DNA of 64,000 nt from DASWED01 sp036394995 (lineage in GTDB: Bacteria > Actinomycetota > UBA4738 > JACQTL01), in NCBI GenBank assembly GCA_036394995.1, contig DASWED010000062.1:1-64000 (forward strand), given 5' to 3'. A program made the translations under genes and the position numbers. Position 1 is the stretch's first letter. Every line of letters starts with the position of its first letter. The notes beneath the pieces were generated by a model, which saw only the letters and a list, made by a program, of their open reading frames with translations, had not been told where the DNA came from and made no database searches. This document shows, in pieces, positions 16,963-23,935 of the stretch.

Positions 16963-18066
16963 TCACCCCACCGGCGCCGGGAGCCGGACCGGCATGACCA
17001 GGTACGTGAACGCCTCGTTGTCGCCCCGGACCACGCCCGGCTTCAGCCCGTCGCGGACCTCCAGCTTCACCATGTCGCCGATGGCAGCCTGCAGCCCGTC
17101 GGCCAGGTACCCGGGGTTGAACGCCACCGTGATGTCCTCGCCCTCGTACCGGGCCTCCACGGCCTCGACCGCATTGCCGAGGTCCGGCGACGACGACGTC
17201 AGCCGCACGCCGAGCGCGTTGAACTCCAGACGGACCGGCGTGTTCTCCCTGGCCAGCAGGCCCACCCGGCGCACGGCGTCGAGCAGCGCCTGCCGTCCCA
17301 CCTCCAGCCGGTTCTCGTACCCCTCGGGCAGCAGCTGGCGGTAGTTCGGGAACTGGCCCTCGATGAGCCGCGAGGTCATGGTGAGTCCCGCGGCCTTCAC
17401 CGCCACCTGCGCCTGGTCCACGAAGATCTCGATCTCGCCCTTGTCCATGCCACTGGCGGCCCGGCCGGCCTCCGCCATGGCCCGCTCCGGGACGATGGCC
17501 TGGGCCTCACCGGCGGCCGTGGCCGACAGCTCGCGGACCGCCAGGCGGTAGGAGTCCGTGGACACGAGGGTCACGCCCTCCCGGTTCACCTCCACCAGGA
17601 CGCCGGTGAGGGTCGGCCGGGCCTCGTCCTTCGACGCCGCCCGACCGACCTGCGATACGGCCTCCCCGAACGACGGCCCATCCACCGTCACCCGGATCCC
17701 CGACGGCTCCTGCCACGTCGGAAAGTCCTCGGCCGGCAGGAGGCGGACCGTTCCCTCGTACGCGGCGCACCGGATCCGGGCCTGGCTCGAGTCCGCGTCG
17801 AACTCCACCGGGGCCTCCGGGAGGCTCTTCACCATGTCGGCCAGCAGGCGACCCGGGACCAGGGCCACGCCGGGCTCCCCCACCTGCACCGGCAGGGCCA
17901 GCCGGGCCGACACCTCCAGGTCGGTGGTGGTCAGCACCAGCTCCCCGGAATCCTGGGCCGCGAGGTGGACGCCGGTCAGGGCCGGGATCCCCGGACGGTT
18001 CGACACCCCGCGCTGGACGGTCTGCAGGGCCTCCGACAGGTCGTCTCGATCGCACCGGAACTTCAC
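16963..18066 (-). CDS. dnaN: DNA polymerase III beta subunit (sliding clamp)
   Basis: A 367-residue beta clamp made of three similar domains of about 120 residues. The start MKFRCDRDDLSEALQTVQRGVSNR is typical, and the C-terminal LVMPVRLPAPVG carries the MPVRL motif that all beta clamps share. The dimeric ring tethers DNA polymerase III to DNA. It lies between dnaA and recF in the conserved origin cluster. Slightly shorter than the mycobacterial clamp, but all domains are present. Confidence 0.97.
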   Translation of the reverse strand: MKFRCDRDDLSEALQTVQRGVSNRPGIPALTGVHLAAQDSGELVLTTTDLEVSARLALPVQVGEPGVALVPGRLLADMVKSLPEAPVEFDADSSQARIRCAAYEGTVRLLPAEDFPTWQEPSGIRVTVDGPSFGEAVSQVGRAASKDEARPTLTGVLVEVNREGVTLVSTDSYRLAVRELSATAAGEAQAIVPERAMAEAGRAASGMDKGEIEIFVDQAQVAVKAAGLTMTSRLIEGQFPNYRQLLPEGYENRLEVGRQALLDAVRRVGLLARENTPVRLEFNALGVRLTSSSPDLGNAVEAVEARYEGEDITVAFNPGYLADGLQAAIGDMVKLEVRDGLKPGVVRGDNEAFTYLVMPVRLPAPVG

Positions 18067-18259
18067 CTGTTCACCTCCCGTACTTCGACGTTGGTCCTTT
18101 CATTCACAAACCCGTAGTCGTGTGCGCTGTGGATTCGGTGGAAACCCGCCATCGCCGCAGCGTAGCGGGCGGGTCTGACATGGGACCGCGGTGTGGACAA
18201 GGGTGCGGTACGAGGGACCGCCCGCGCGGATGCCACCGCCCTCCCACCGATCCCCACCG
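18067..18259. other. dnaA-dnaN intergenic region, candidate part of oriC
   Basis: In Mycobacterium and Streptomyces the origin lies between dnaA and dnaN. This gap is only 193 bp. It contains one exact DnaA box (TTGTCCACA on the minus strand, 18192-18200), one weak 7/9 match (18128-18136) and a small AT-richer patch at about 18086-18118. That is few boxes for a full origin, so function may be shared with the region on the other side of dnaA. Confidence 0.5.
18192..18200 (-). promoter_or_regulatory. DnaA box (TTGTCCACA)
   Basis: The nonamer TTGTCCACA on the minus strand matches the actinobacterial consensus (T/C)TGTCCACA and lies 60 bp downstream of the dnaA stop, in the dnaA-dnaN gap. Its location makes a role in origin binding likely. 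Confidence 0.7.
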
Positions 18260-19747
18260 CTATTTCCCCTGGGCCTGCGAGCGGATCCGGCGGGTCAGGT
18301 CCTGCACCTGGCGGTACAGCCCGCCGCGCTCCTTCATGAGCGTCTCGACCTTCTTCAGGCCGTGCATGACCGTGGTGTGGTCACGGTCGAACAGCTCCCC
18401 GATCTTCAGCAGGGACAGCCCGGTGCACTCGCGGACCAGGTACATGGCCACGTGGCGGGCGGTGGTCAGGGGCCGCGACCTGGATTTCCCGACCAGGTCG
18501 ACCCGGCTGAACCCGAAGTACGAGCTGCTCTCGGCCAGGATCAGCTCGGCGGGGATCTCCCGGTCCGTCTGGGGGATGAGGTCGGCCAGGGCCTGCTCGG
18601 CGAGTTCAGGCGTGATGGGCTGGCGGAGCAGCGATCCGAACGCGGCCACCCGCAGCAGGGCCCCCTCGAGCTCCCGGATGTTCTGCACGAACTTCGTGGC
18701 GATGAGCGTGAGGACGTCGAACGGCACGTCGATGTGGTCGCGCTTCGCCTTGAGCTGCAGGATCGCGATCCGCGTCTCGAGGTCCGGCGGCTGGACGTCG
18801 ACCGACAGCCCCCACCGGAACCGGTTGATGAGCCGTTCGGCCATGCCGGCCAGGTCCTGGGGTGGGCGGTCCGAGGCGATCACGATCTGGCGGTTCGACG
18901 CGTGGAGATAGTTGAACGTGTGGAAGAACTCCTGCTGGGTCTCCTCCGCCCGGACCAGGAACTGGATGTCGTCGACCATCAGGAGGTCCACGTCCCGGTA
19001 CTTCCGCTGGAACTGGTAGGCCTGCCGTTCCCGGACCGCCTTGATGAACTCGGTGACGAAGGTCTCGCTGGTGACGTACTTGCACCGCATGCCCGGGTTC
19101 AGCCGGGTCATGTAGTGCCCGATCGCGTACAGGAGGTGGGTCTTGCCCAGGCCCACCCCGCCGTAGATGAACAGCGGGTTGTAGGCCTTCGACGGGGGCG
19201 CCTCGGCCACGGCCAGCGCGGCCGCGTGGGCGAACCTGTTCGACTGCCCCGGGACGAACGTTTCGAACGTGTACCGCTCGGGGAGGCCGGTGAGCTGCGC
19301 GGGCTCGGCGCTGGGTGCGGGGGCCGGCGCCGCGGCTTCCTGCGGGACGCCGCTCCGGCCTCCCGGGCCGGCGCCGGCGCCTGTGCGATCGGGGGCCGAG
19401 CCGCCGCCGGATTGCGCGCCGGCCCGGGAGGAGTCGTGCTCGGGCGCGTCCTGCGACCGGTCGGCGGAGGGGTGGGCGGACGCCTGGTCGGCGCCGAGCT
19501 CGATGCGCAGGGGCTCGCCCGCGGCGTCCTGCGCGGCGCCCTGGATGAGGTCGAGGTAGTTCCGGGCCAGCCAGTCGCGGACGAAGTCGCTGGGGGCCAC
19601 GAGGTGCAGGACCCCGTCCTCGAGCTCCCCCGGACGGACCTTCGAGAACCACATGTTGAACGAGCTCGAGGGGAGTTCCTCGCGGGCTCGTTCGACCACG
19701 CTGGCCCACACTCCCTGGGCGGTCGGATCGTACGAAGTGACCGACAT
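18260..19747 (-). CDS. dnaA: Chromosomal replication initiator protein DnaA
   Basis: A 495-residue initiator. Domain I is residues 1-80; a Gly/Pro/Ala/Ser-rich linker (about 90-160) follows; the AAA+ domain has Walker A GGVGLGKTH and Walker B LLMVDDIQFL; domain IV ends with the DnaA signature DRDHTTVMHGLKKVE, which reads DnaA boxes. I chose the ATG at 19747 because an upstream in-frame ATG at 19771 would add eight residues (MERCCGIR) that overlap the box cluster. Divergent from rpmH across the likely origin. Confidence 0.97.
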   Translation of the reverse strand: MSVTSYDPTAQGVWASVVERAREELPSSSFNMWFSKVRPGELEDGVLHLVAPSDFVRDWLARNYLDLIQGAAQDAAGEPLRIELGADQASAHPSADRSQDAPEHDSSRAGAQSGGGSAPDRTGAGAGPGGRSGVPQEAAAPAPAPSAEPAQLTGLPERYTFETFVPGQSNRFAHAAALAVAEAPPSKAYNPLFIYGGVGLGKTHLLYAIGHYMTRLNPGMRCKYVTSETFVTEFIKAVRERQAYQFQRKYRDVDLLMVDDIQFLVRAEETQQEFFHTFNYLHASNRQIVIASDRPPQDLAGMAERLINRFRWGLSVDVQPPDLETRIAILQLKAKRDHIDVPFDVLTLIATKFVQNIRELEGALLRVAAFGSLLRQPITPELAEQALADLIPQTDREIPAELILAESSSYFGFSRVDLVGKSRSRPLTTARHVAMYLVRECTGLSLLKIGELFDRDHTTVMHGLKKVETLMKERGGLYRQVQDLTRRIRSQAQGK

Positions 19748-20058
19748 CCTTATTCCACAACACCTTTCCACATGTGTGGAATCGCCTCTGGGGAAGGCCG
19801 AAGACCCATCGAGCCGGGGGGAAGCGGGGCGGAGTATAGCGCGGGCCTTTCCGGGGGCGGGAGGGCCCAGGGGGTATTTGACGCTCTTTTCTCCACGGCC
19901 CGGGGTTCCCGCCGCCCCCGTCCGATGACCGGCTCCCGGGCCCCTCCGGCAGGCCCCGGCGGCGTTCGAGGAGGGGGTGGGCGGCGCTCACGGCCGGTAT
20001 ACTGCGGACTCCTCCGCGGCCTCGAGTTCGCCGCGGCCCGAGCCCTCGCAGGTGAGCC
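19748..20058. promoter_or_regulatory. dnaA-rpmH divergent control region with DnaA-box cluster
   Basis: A 311-bp gap where gene direction flips. Next to dnaA, three degenerate 9-mers with the core TTCCACA (TATTCCACA 19751-19759, CTTTCCACA 19764-19772, and GATTCCACA on the minus strand 19775-19783) lie within 33 bp. A TATACT hexamer on the minus strand (19833-19838) is a plausible -10 for dnaA, placing the boxes in the leader where DnaA could repress its own gene. On the plus strand TATACT at 19998-20003 is a plausible -10 for rpmH. Good -35 elements are not visible. Confidence 0.55.
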
Positions 20059-20193
20059 GTGAAGAAGACGTTCCAGCCGAACAACCGCCGCCGGAAGAAG
20101 CGGCACGGGTTCCGGGTCAGGATGCGGACCCGGGCCGGCCGCGCCATCCTGGCCCGCCGCAGGGCCAAGGGCCGCACGAAGCTGTCGGCCTGA
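20059..20193 (+). CDS. rpmH: 50S ribosomal protein L34
   Basis: A 44-residue, very basic protein starting at GTG: KKTFQPNNRRRKKRHGFRVRM, then RTRAGRAILARRRAKGRTKLSA, the full L34 pattern. AGGTGAG at 20050-20056 is a good ribosome site just before it. The reading frame of rnpA also stays open right through this gene (see the finding on the overlap). It is the first gene of the plus-strand membrane-insertion and partition cluster. Confidence 0.97.
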   Translation: MKKTFQPNNRRRKKRHGFRVRMRTRAGRAILARRRAKGRTKLSA

Positions 20194-20546
20194 CCGGCTT
20201 CCCCGCGCCCCGGCGCCCACGTGCCCTGACCTCGGGGGAGATCCGTTCGGTGCGCGCCGGCGGCAGGCACCGTGCCGGACCCCGGGTGGTACTGTACGTC
20301 TCGCCCGGCGCGCCGGGTGTTCGGCCCGCGTTCGTGGCCGGTCGGCGGGTCGGCGGAGCGGTCGAGCGCAACCGGGCCCGCCGGATCCTCCGGGAGGCCT
20401 GGCGGCGCTTCGCTCCCCTGATCCCCGAGGATTCTCACATCGTCGTGGTGGCCCGAGGAGGGATCCTCGGTGCCCGGACCAAGGAGCTGGAGACCGAGAT
20501 GGGCGGCCTGCTCGAGGCCCTGGGACTGCTCGGGGCGTCCCGATGA
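20190..20546 (+). CDS. rnpA: Ribonuclease P protein component
   Basis: The protein part of RNase P, which trims the 5' ends of tRNAs. The RNR motif region AFVAGRRVGGAVERNRARRILREAWRR is clear, and ALTSGEIRSVRAGG matches the first helix of the family. The start is uncertain: in this frame no ATG or GTG lies between 20052 and 20250. I give the CTG at 20190, which overlaps the rpmH stop (CTGA) and restores a normal N-terminus (118 aa). GTG 20250 has a good ribosome site but would lose the first helix; GTG 20052 or 19977 would enclose rpmH completely. The stop overlaps the yidD start (ATGA). Confidence 0.82.
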   Translation: MTGFPAPRRPRALTSGEIRSVRAGGRHRAGPRVVLYVSPGAPGVRPAFVAGRRVGGAVERNRARRILREAWRRFAPLIPEDSHIVVVARGGILGARTKELETEMGGLLEALGLLGASR

Positions 20547-20914
20547 GCGCGGCACTCTCGATGCCTGGTCGAACCTTCGGGGGCGCGCCTCGGGTTCGGC
20601 GTGCGCTCCACAGTGGCCTGAGAGCGGTCGGCTGGCCGGCCCGGACGGTGCTCATCGGGCTGATCCGGCTGTACAGGGCGACGCTGTCAGGGGTGCTCGG
20701 AGGCCAGTGCCGGTTCGAGCCGTCCTGCTCCCACTACGCGGTGGACGCCGTCCGCAGCCGGGGGGCCGTTGTGGGCTCGGCGCTCGCCGCCTGGCGGATC
20801 CTGCGGTGCAACCCGTTCGGACGGGGCGGGCCGGATCCGGCTCCGGAGCGGCTCCGCGGGGAACGGTCGGGCCTGGAGTATGACACTGTCATACTCGGGG
20901 AGGATGCGTCGTGA
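20543..20914 (+). CDS. yidD: Membrane protein insertion efficiency factor YidD
   Basis: A 123-residue protein of the YidD (haemolytic, DUF37) family that assists YidC in inserting membrane proteins. The family core is LIRLYRATLSGVLGGQCRFEPSCSHYAVDAV, with the conserved Cys residues in CRFEPSCS, followed by AAWRILRCNPFGRGGPDP. It starts with ATG in an ATGA overlap with rnpA and ends in a GTGA overlap with yidC, the classic order. Confidence 0.95.
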   Translation: MSAALSMPGRTFGGAPRVRRALHSGLRAVGWPARTVLIGLIRLYRATLSGVLGGQCRFEPSCSHYAVDAVRSRGAVVGSALAAWRILRCNPFGRGGPDPAPERLRGERSGLEYDTVILGEDAS

Positions 20915-22236
20915 TCGCGCTGGCCGTGTGGCAGGACCTCCTGAAGGGCCTGGGCTGGGTCCTCGCCCGGCTGTACGACCTGGTCCCGTCCTACGCCGTC
21001 GCCATCATCGTGCTCACGGTGGTCATCCGGCTCCTGCTACTCCCCCTCGGGATCAAGCAGATCCGTTCGATGCAGGAGATGGCCCGCCTCCAGCCCAAGG
21101 TCAAGGCCATCCAGCAGAAGCACCGGGGGAACCGGGCCAAACTGAACGAGGAGCTCCAGAAGCTCTACCGCGAACACAACGTCAATCCGCTGGCCGGCTG
21201 CCTGCCGATGATCCTCCAGCTGCCGGTGCTGATCGCCCTCTACTCCGTGCTGCGGTTCCCGCTGAACGTCGGCGGCCACCTCGAGTCGGTCCACGTCGAG
21301 CCGAACAGCCACATCCCGGTCTCGAGCCAGCTCTACGACTCGATCCTCAACGAACGCGGCGACGTCCAGTTCCTCCAGTGCAGCGCCGGTCAGGCCGGCA
21401 CCGGGACGCAGAACCTCACCGGGGGCAAAGAGGGAGAGCGGCTGGTCGGCGCCGACGGGAACCTCATCGAGCCGCTCGACTGCGGGTCCGGGGTGCCCAT
21501 CCGCATCCCCTACTACCTGCTCGCGGTGTTCATGGTCCTCACCACGTACTACCAGAGCCGGCAGATGCAACGGGCGAACCCGTCCGGTTCCCAGCAACAG
21601 CAGGCCCTGACCCGGATCATGCCGCTGATGTTCGGGGTGTGGGGGTTCCTGTTCCCCGCGGGGCTGGTCGTGTACTGGACCACGTCGAACCTGTGGCAGA
21701 TCGGGCAGCAGCATTTCATCATCCGGGCCCGGGAGCACGAGGAGGCAGAGATCGCGGCCGGCCGGAAGACGCCGACGACGTCCGCCGCGCCGCGGCGGCG
21801 GGGGTTCATGGCCTCGATGATGGAACGGGCCGAGCAGGCGCAGAAGGGTCGCTCGGGAGACTCGCCCTCGGGCTCCGGTGCCGGCAAGTCCGCCGGGACT
21901 GGGCGGTCGGGGACCCGGGGCTCCCCCGGCCGGGCCGCCCGACCCTCGACCGGAGGTGGAGGGTCGAAGGGAGGGTCCGGGCAGCCGCGAGGGTACAAGC
22001 CCGCGGCGACCAGCGCGGGCGATGGGGGGGCGCTGAGAAGGGCGCCCCGGGGAACGAAGTCGCCGCTGGGCAGGGCCGAGGACGGGACGGGCGATGGCGA
22101 GGCCGACGTCCCCCAGCAGAAGGGACAGTCGGGTGCGGGTGCGAAGCCCCGTCCGACGCAGTCGTCGGCACGGGGATCCGGTCGGAGCTCGGGGAGCAGG
22201 AATGCGGGAAACCGAAAGAAGCGCCGGAAGCGTTGA
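20911..22236 (+). CDS. yidC: Membrane protein insertase YidC/Oxa1
   Basis: A 441-residue insertase. The core has membrane segments near residues 28-48, 107-124, 199-215 and 240-265, with the cytoplasmic helical hairpin MARLQPKVKAIQQKHRGN between the first two. Between helices 2 and 3 is a long external loop (about 125-190) with two cysteines. From residue 285 the tail is low-complexity and strongly basic (RNAGNRKKRRKR at the end), which in related proteins helps contact ribosomes. There is no cleaved signal or large Gram-negative-type periplasmic domain. The 3' end overlaps khpB by 35 bp. Confidence 0.95.
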   Translation: MIALAVWQDLLKGLGWVLARLYDLVPSYAVAIIVLTVVIRLLLLPLGIKQIRSMQEMARLQPKVKAIQQKHRGNRAKLNEELQKLYREHNVNPLAGCLPMILQLPVLIALYSVLRFPLNVGGHLESVHVEPNSHIPVSSQLYDSILNERGDVQFLQCSAGQAGTGTQNLTGGKEGERLVGADGNLIEPLDCGSGVPIRIPYYLLAVFMVLTTYYQSRQMQRANPSGSQQQQALTRIMPLMFGVWGFLFPAGLVVYWTTSNLWQIGQQHFIIRAREHEEAEIAAGRKTPTTSAAPRRRGFMASMMERAEQAQKGRSGDSPSGSGAGKSAGTGRSGTRGSPGRAARPSTGGGGSKGGSGQPRGYKPAATSAGDGGALRRAPRGTKSPLGRAEDGTGDGEADVPQQKGQSGAGAKPRPTQSSARGSGRSSGSRNAGNRKKRRKR

Positions 22237-23029
22237 GGAGGCCCTCGAGGCCGCCCTGGACGAGCTCGGCGTGAGCGAGCAGGAGGCCGAGGTCGAGATC
22301 CTGCAGGAGCCTCGGGGAGGGTTCCTGGGCATGGGATCACAGCCGGCCATCGTCCGGGTGCGCGTTCGGGATGACGCCGGCGGTGGGCGCTCCAGAGGCG
22401 AACGGGCCCCCTCGGATGACGGCGACGAGGCCCGGACGGTCGAGGGCGGCGCCGAGCAGATCCGGGACGAGGTCGGAGAGCCCGGTCCGGGCACGGATGG
22501 GGAATCCGCTGAGCCGCTCGAGGACGAGGACTCGGCGGAGGACCTGCCCGCCGAGGTCCGGGAGCTGCTGGAGGACCAGGCAGACATCGTCGCGGACTTC
22601 CTGGAGGGGTTGTTCGACGCGATGGACCTTCGAGCCGAGGTCGAGACCGGTGTCGAACAGGGCACGATGTACGTGGACATCTGGGCCACGGACGACGATG
22701 AGAACGTGGGGCTCCTGATCGGGCGGCACGGTCAGGCCCTCGACGCGCTTCAGGAGATCGTGAGGGCGATCGTATTGCGCAGGACCGACGAGCGGTGCCA
22801 GGTGGTCGTCGACGTCGAGGACTACCGCAAGCGCCGCAAGGCCCAGCTGGCGTCGCGGGCCCGCGACGTCGCCCGGCGCGTCCAGAAGAGCGGGCGCCCC
22901 GAGGAGCTGGAGCCCATGAACGCGTTCGAACGCAAGATCGTGCACGACGCCGTGGCCGACATCGGCGGCGTGAGCACCGGCAGTGAGGGCGAGGACCCCG
23001 ACCGCCGCGTGGTCATCAGCCCGGCCTGA
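22202..23029 (+). CDS. khpB: KhpB/Jag RNA-binding protein
   Basis: A 275-residue RNA-binding protein of the Jag/EloR/KhpB family. The Jag_N domain is at the start (SVEEALEAALDELGVSEQEAEVEI with the GFLGMG loop), then an acidic linker (about residues 60-130), a KH domain with the GxxG loop in LLIGRHGQAL, and the R3H domain (RDVARRVQKS to MNAFERKIVHDAV). In other bacteria it pairs with KhpA and affects cell elongation and division. The ATG at 22202 lies inside the end of yidC and has AGCAGGA before it. Confidence 0.93.
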   Translation: MRETERSAGSVEEALEAALDELGVSEQEAEVEILQEPRGGFLGMGSQPAIVRVRVRDDAGGGRSRGERAPSDDGDEARTVEGGAEQIRDEVGEPGPGTDGESAEPLEDEDSAEDLPAEVRELLEDQADIVADFLEGLFDAMDLRAEVETGVEQGTMYVDIWATDDDENVGLLIGRHGQALDALQEIVRAIVLRRTDERCQVVVDVEDYRKRRKAQLASRARDVARRVQKSGRPEELEPMNAFERKIVHDAVADIGGVSTGSEGEDPDRRVVISPA

Positions 23030-23120
23030 TCTCGGCCCTCCCCCATCTCCCGGTTCGGCGCGGATCGACCTCGAATTGGTGTTCCCTGTGCCGGGAATCA
23101 CCCGAGAGCGAACACCTCGT

Positions 23121-23136
23121 TGTTTCACGTGAAACA
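23121..23136. other. parS centromere site 1 (exact consensus)
   Basis: TGTTTCACGTGAAACA matches the bacterial parS palindrome at all 16 positions. ParB, encoded 2.4 kb downstream, should nucleate here and spread, with ParA moving the origin region. The site lies in the gap between khpB and rsmG. Confidence 0.95.
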
Positions 23137-23168
23137 CCCCCAGGGGACGGCCCCTGTCGCAGGAGGCC

Positions 23169-23184
23169 TGTTTCACGTGAAACG
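23169..23184. other. parS centromere site 2 (15 of 16)
   Basis: TGTTTCACGTGAAACG differs from consensus only in the last base. It lies 48 bp from parS site 1 (same helical face spacing not established). Two close sites strengthen ParB loading. Confidence 0.92.
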
Positions 23185-23233
23185 GAACGCCGCTCCGCGC
23201 CTCGTGGCCCGGGCGCGAGACAATGGTCGGGCG

Positions 23234-23935
23234 ATGGATCGCGGCGACAGCGGGAGGCTCCATTCCGCGGCGGGCCTGTTGGGGGTCGAGCTCGAAGACG
23301 CCCAGGCGGACCGGCTCGTCCGGTTCCGCACGCTGCTGGCCGAGAGAGCGGTCCCCTTCGGGATGGTCGCTCTCGGGGACGCCGACCGCCTGCTCGAACG
23401 ACACGTCCTGGACTGCATCCGCGCCGTCCCGCCGCTGCGGCGGGTCGAAGCCGGAACGGTGGCCGATCTGGGGTCCGGAGCAGGCCTCCCGGGGCTCGTG
23501 GTCGCGGTCGCGATGCCGGCTGTCAGCGTGATCCTCGCCGAGTCCCGCTCCAGGCGAGCGGCGTTCCTCGAGATGGCGGCCTTGGAGCTGGAGTTGCGGA
23601 ACGTGGCGATCCACGCCGGCCGGGTGGAAGCCCTGTCCGGCCCCTTCGACGCCTGCACCGCCCGGGCCTTCGCCCCTCCCGGCCGGGCCTGGGCCGTCGC
23701 GCGTGCCCTCCTTCGTCCCGGAGGGCGCCTCCTGCTGTTCGCGGGACGATCCTGGCCCGTCGAACGGCCCGCGGGGGGTTTCCCCGGCGGGGAGGACGCC
23801 GTGGACGAGGTGGACGCCCTGTCGGTCGGAGCGGTTTCGGGCGCTCACGCGACGGGCGGATCGGGAAATCGACCCTCAACTTCGACTGGATGGCTTGAAT
23901 CCGCCGGTCCACTCGTTATGATCACCCGGACGTGA
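23234..23935 (+). CDS. rsmG: 16S rRNA (guanine527-N7)-methyltransferase RsmG
   Basis: A 233-residue SAM-dependent methyltransferase that modifies G527 of 16S rRNA, the site whose loss gives low-level streptomycin resistance. The SAM-binding motif is VADLGSGAGLPGLVVAVAMP and the GidB core LLERHVLDCI precedes it; AESRSRRAAFLEM follows. The ATG at 23234 is preferred: a start further upstream would read through both parS sites. The stop overlaps the parA start (GTGA). Confidence 0.93.
   Translation: MDRGDSGRLHSAAGLLGVELEDAQADRLVRFRTLLAERAVPFGMVALGDADRLLERHVLDCIRAVPPLRRVEAGTVADLGSGAGLPGLVVAVAMPAVSVILAESRSRRAAFLEMAALELELRNVAIHAGRVEALSGPFDACTARAFAPPGRAWAVARALLRPGGRLLLFAGRSWPVERPAGGFPGGEDAVDEVDALSVGAVSGAHATGGSGNRPSTSTGWLESAGPLVMITRT

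Noticed and set aside
19878..19883. TTGACG as -35 box of rpmH
   Set aside because: No -10 hexamer lies 16-18 bp downstream; the TATACT at 19998 is too far.
18191..20062. 623-codon plus-strand frame opposite dnaA
   Set aside because: Antisense of a certain dnaA gene; no family resemblance.
23120..23233. Upstream start for rsmG giving MFHVKH
   Set aside because: These codons are the parS palindromes read in frame. ATG 23234 gives a normal RsmG N-terminus.
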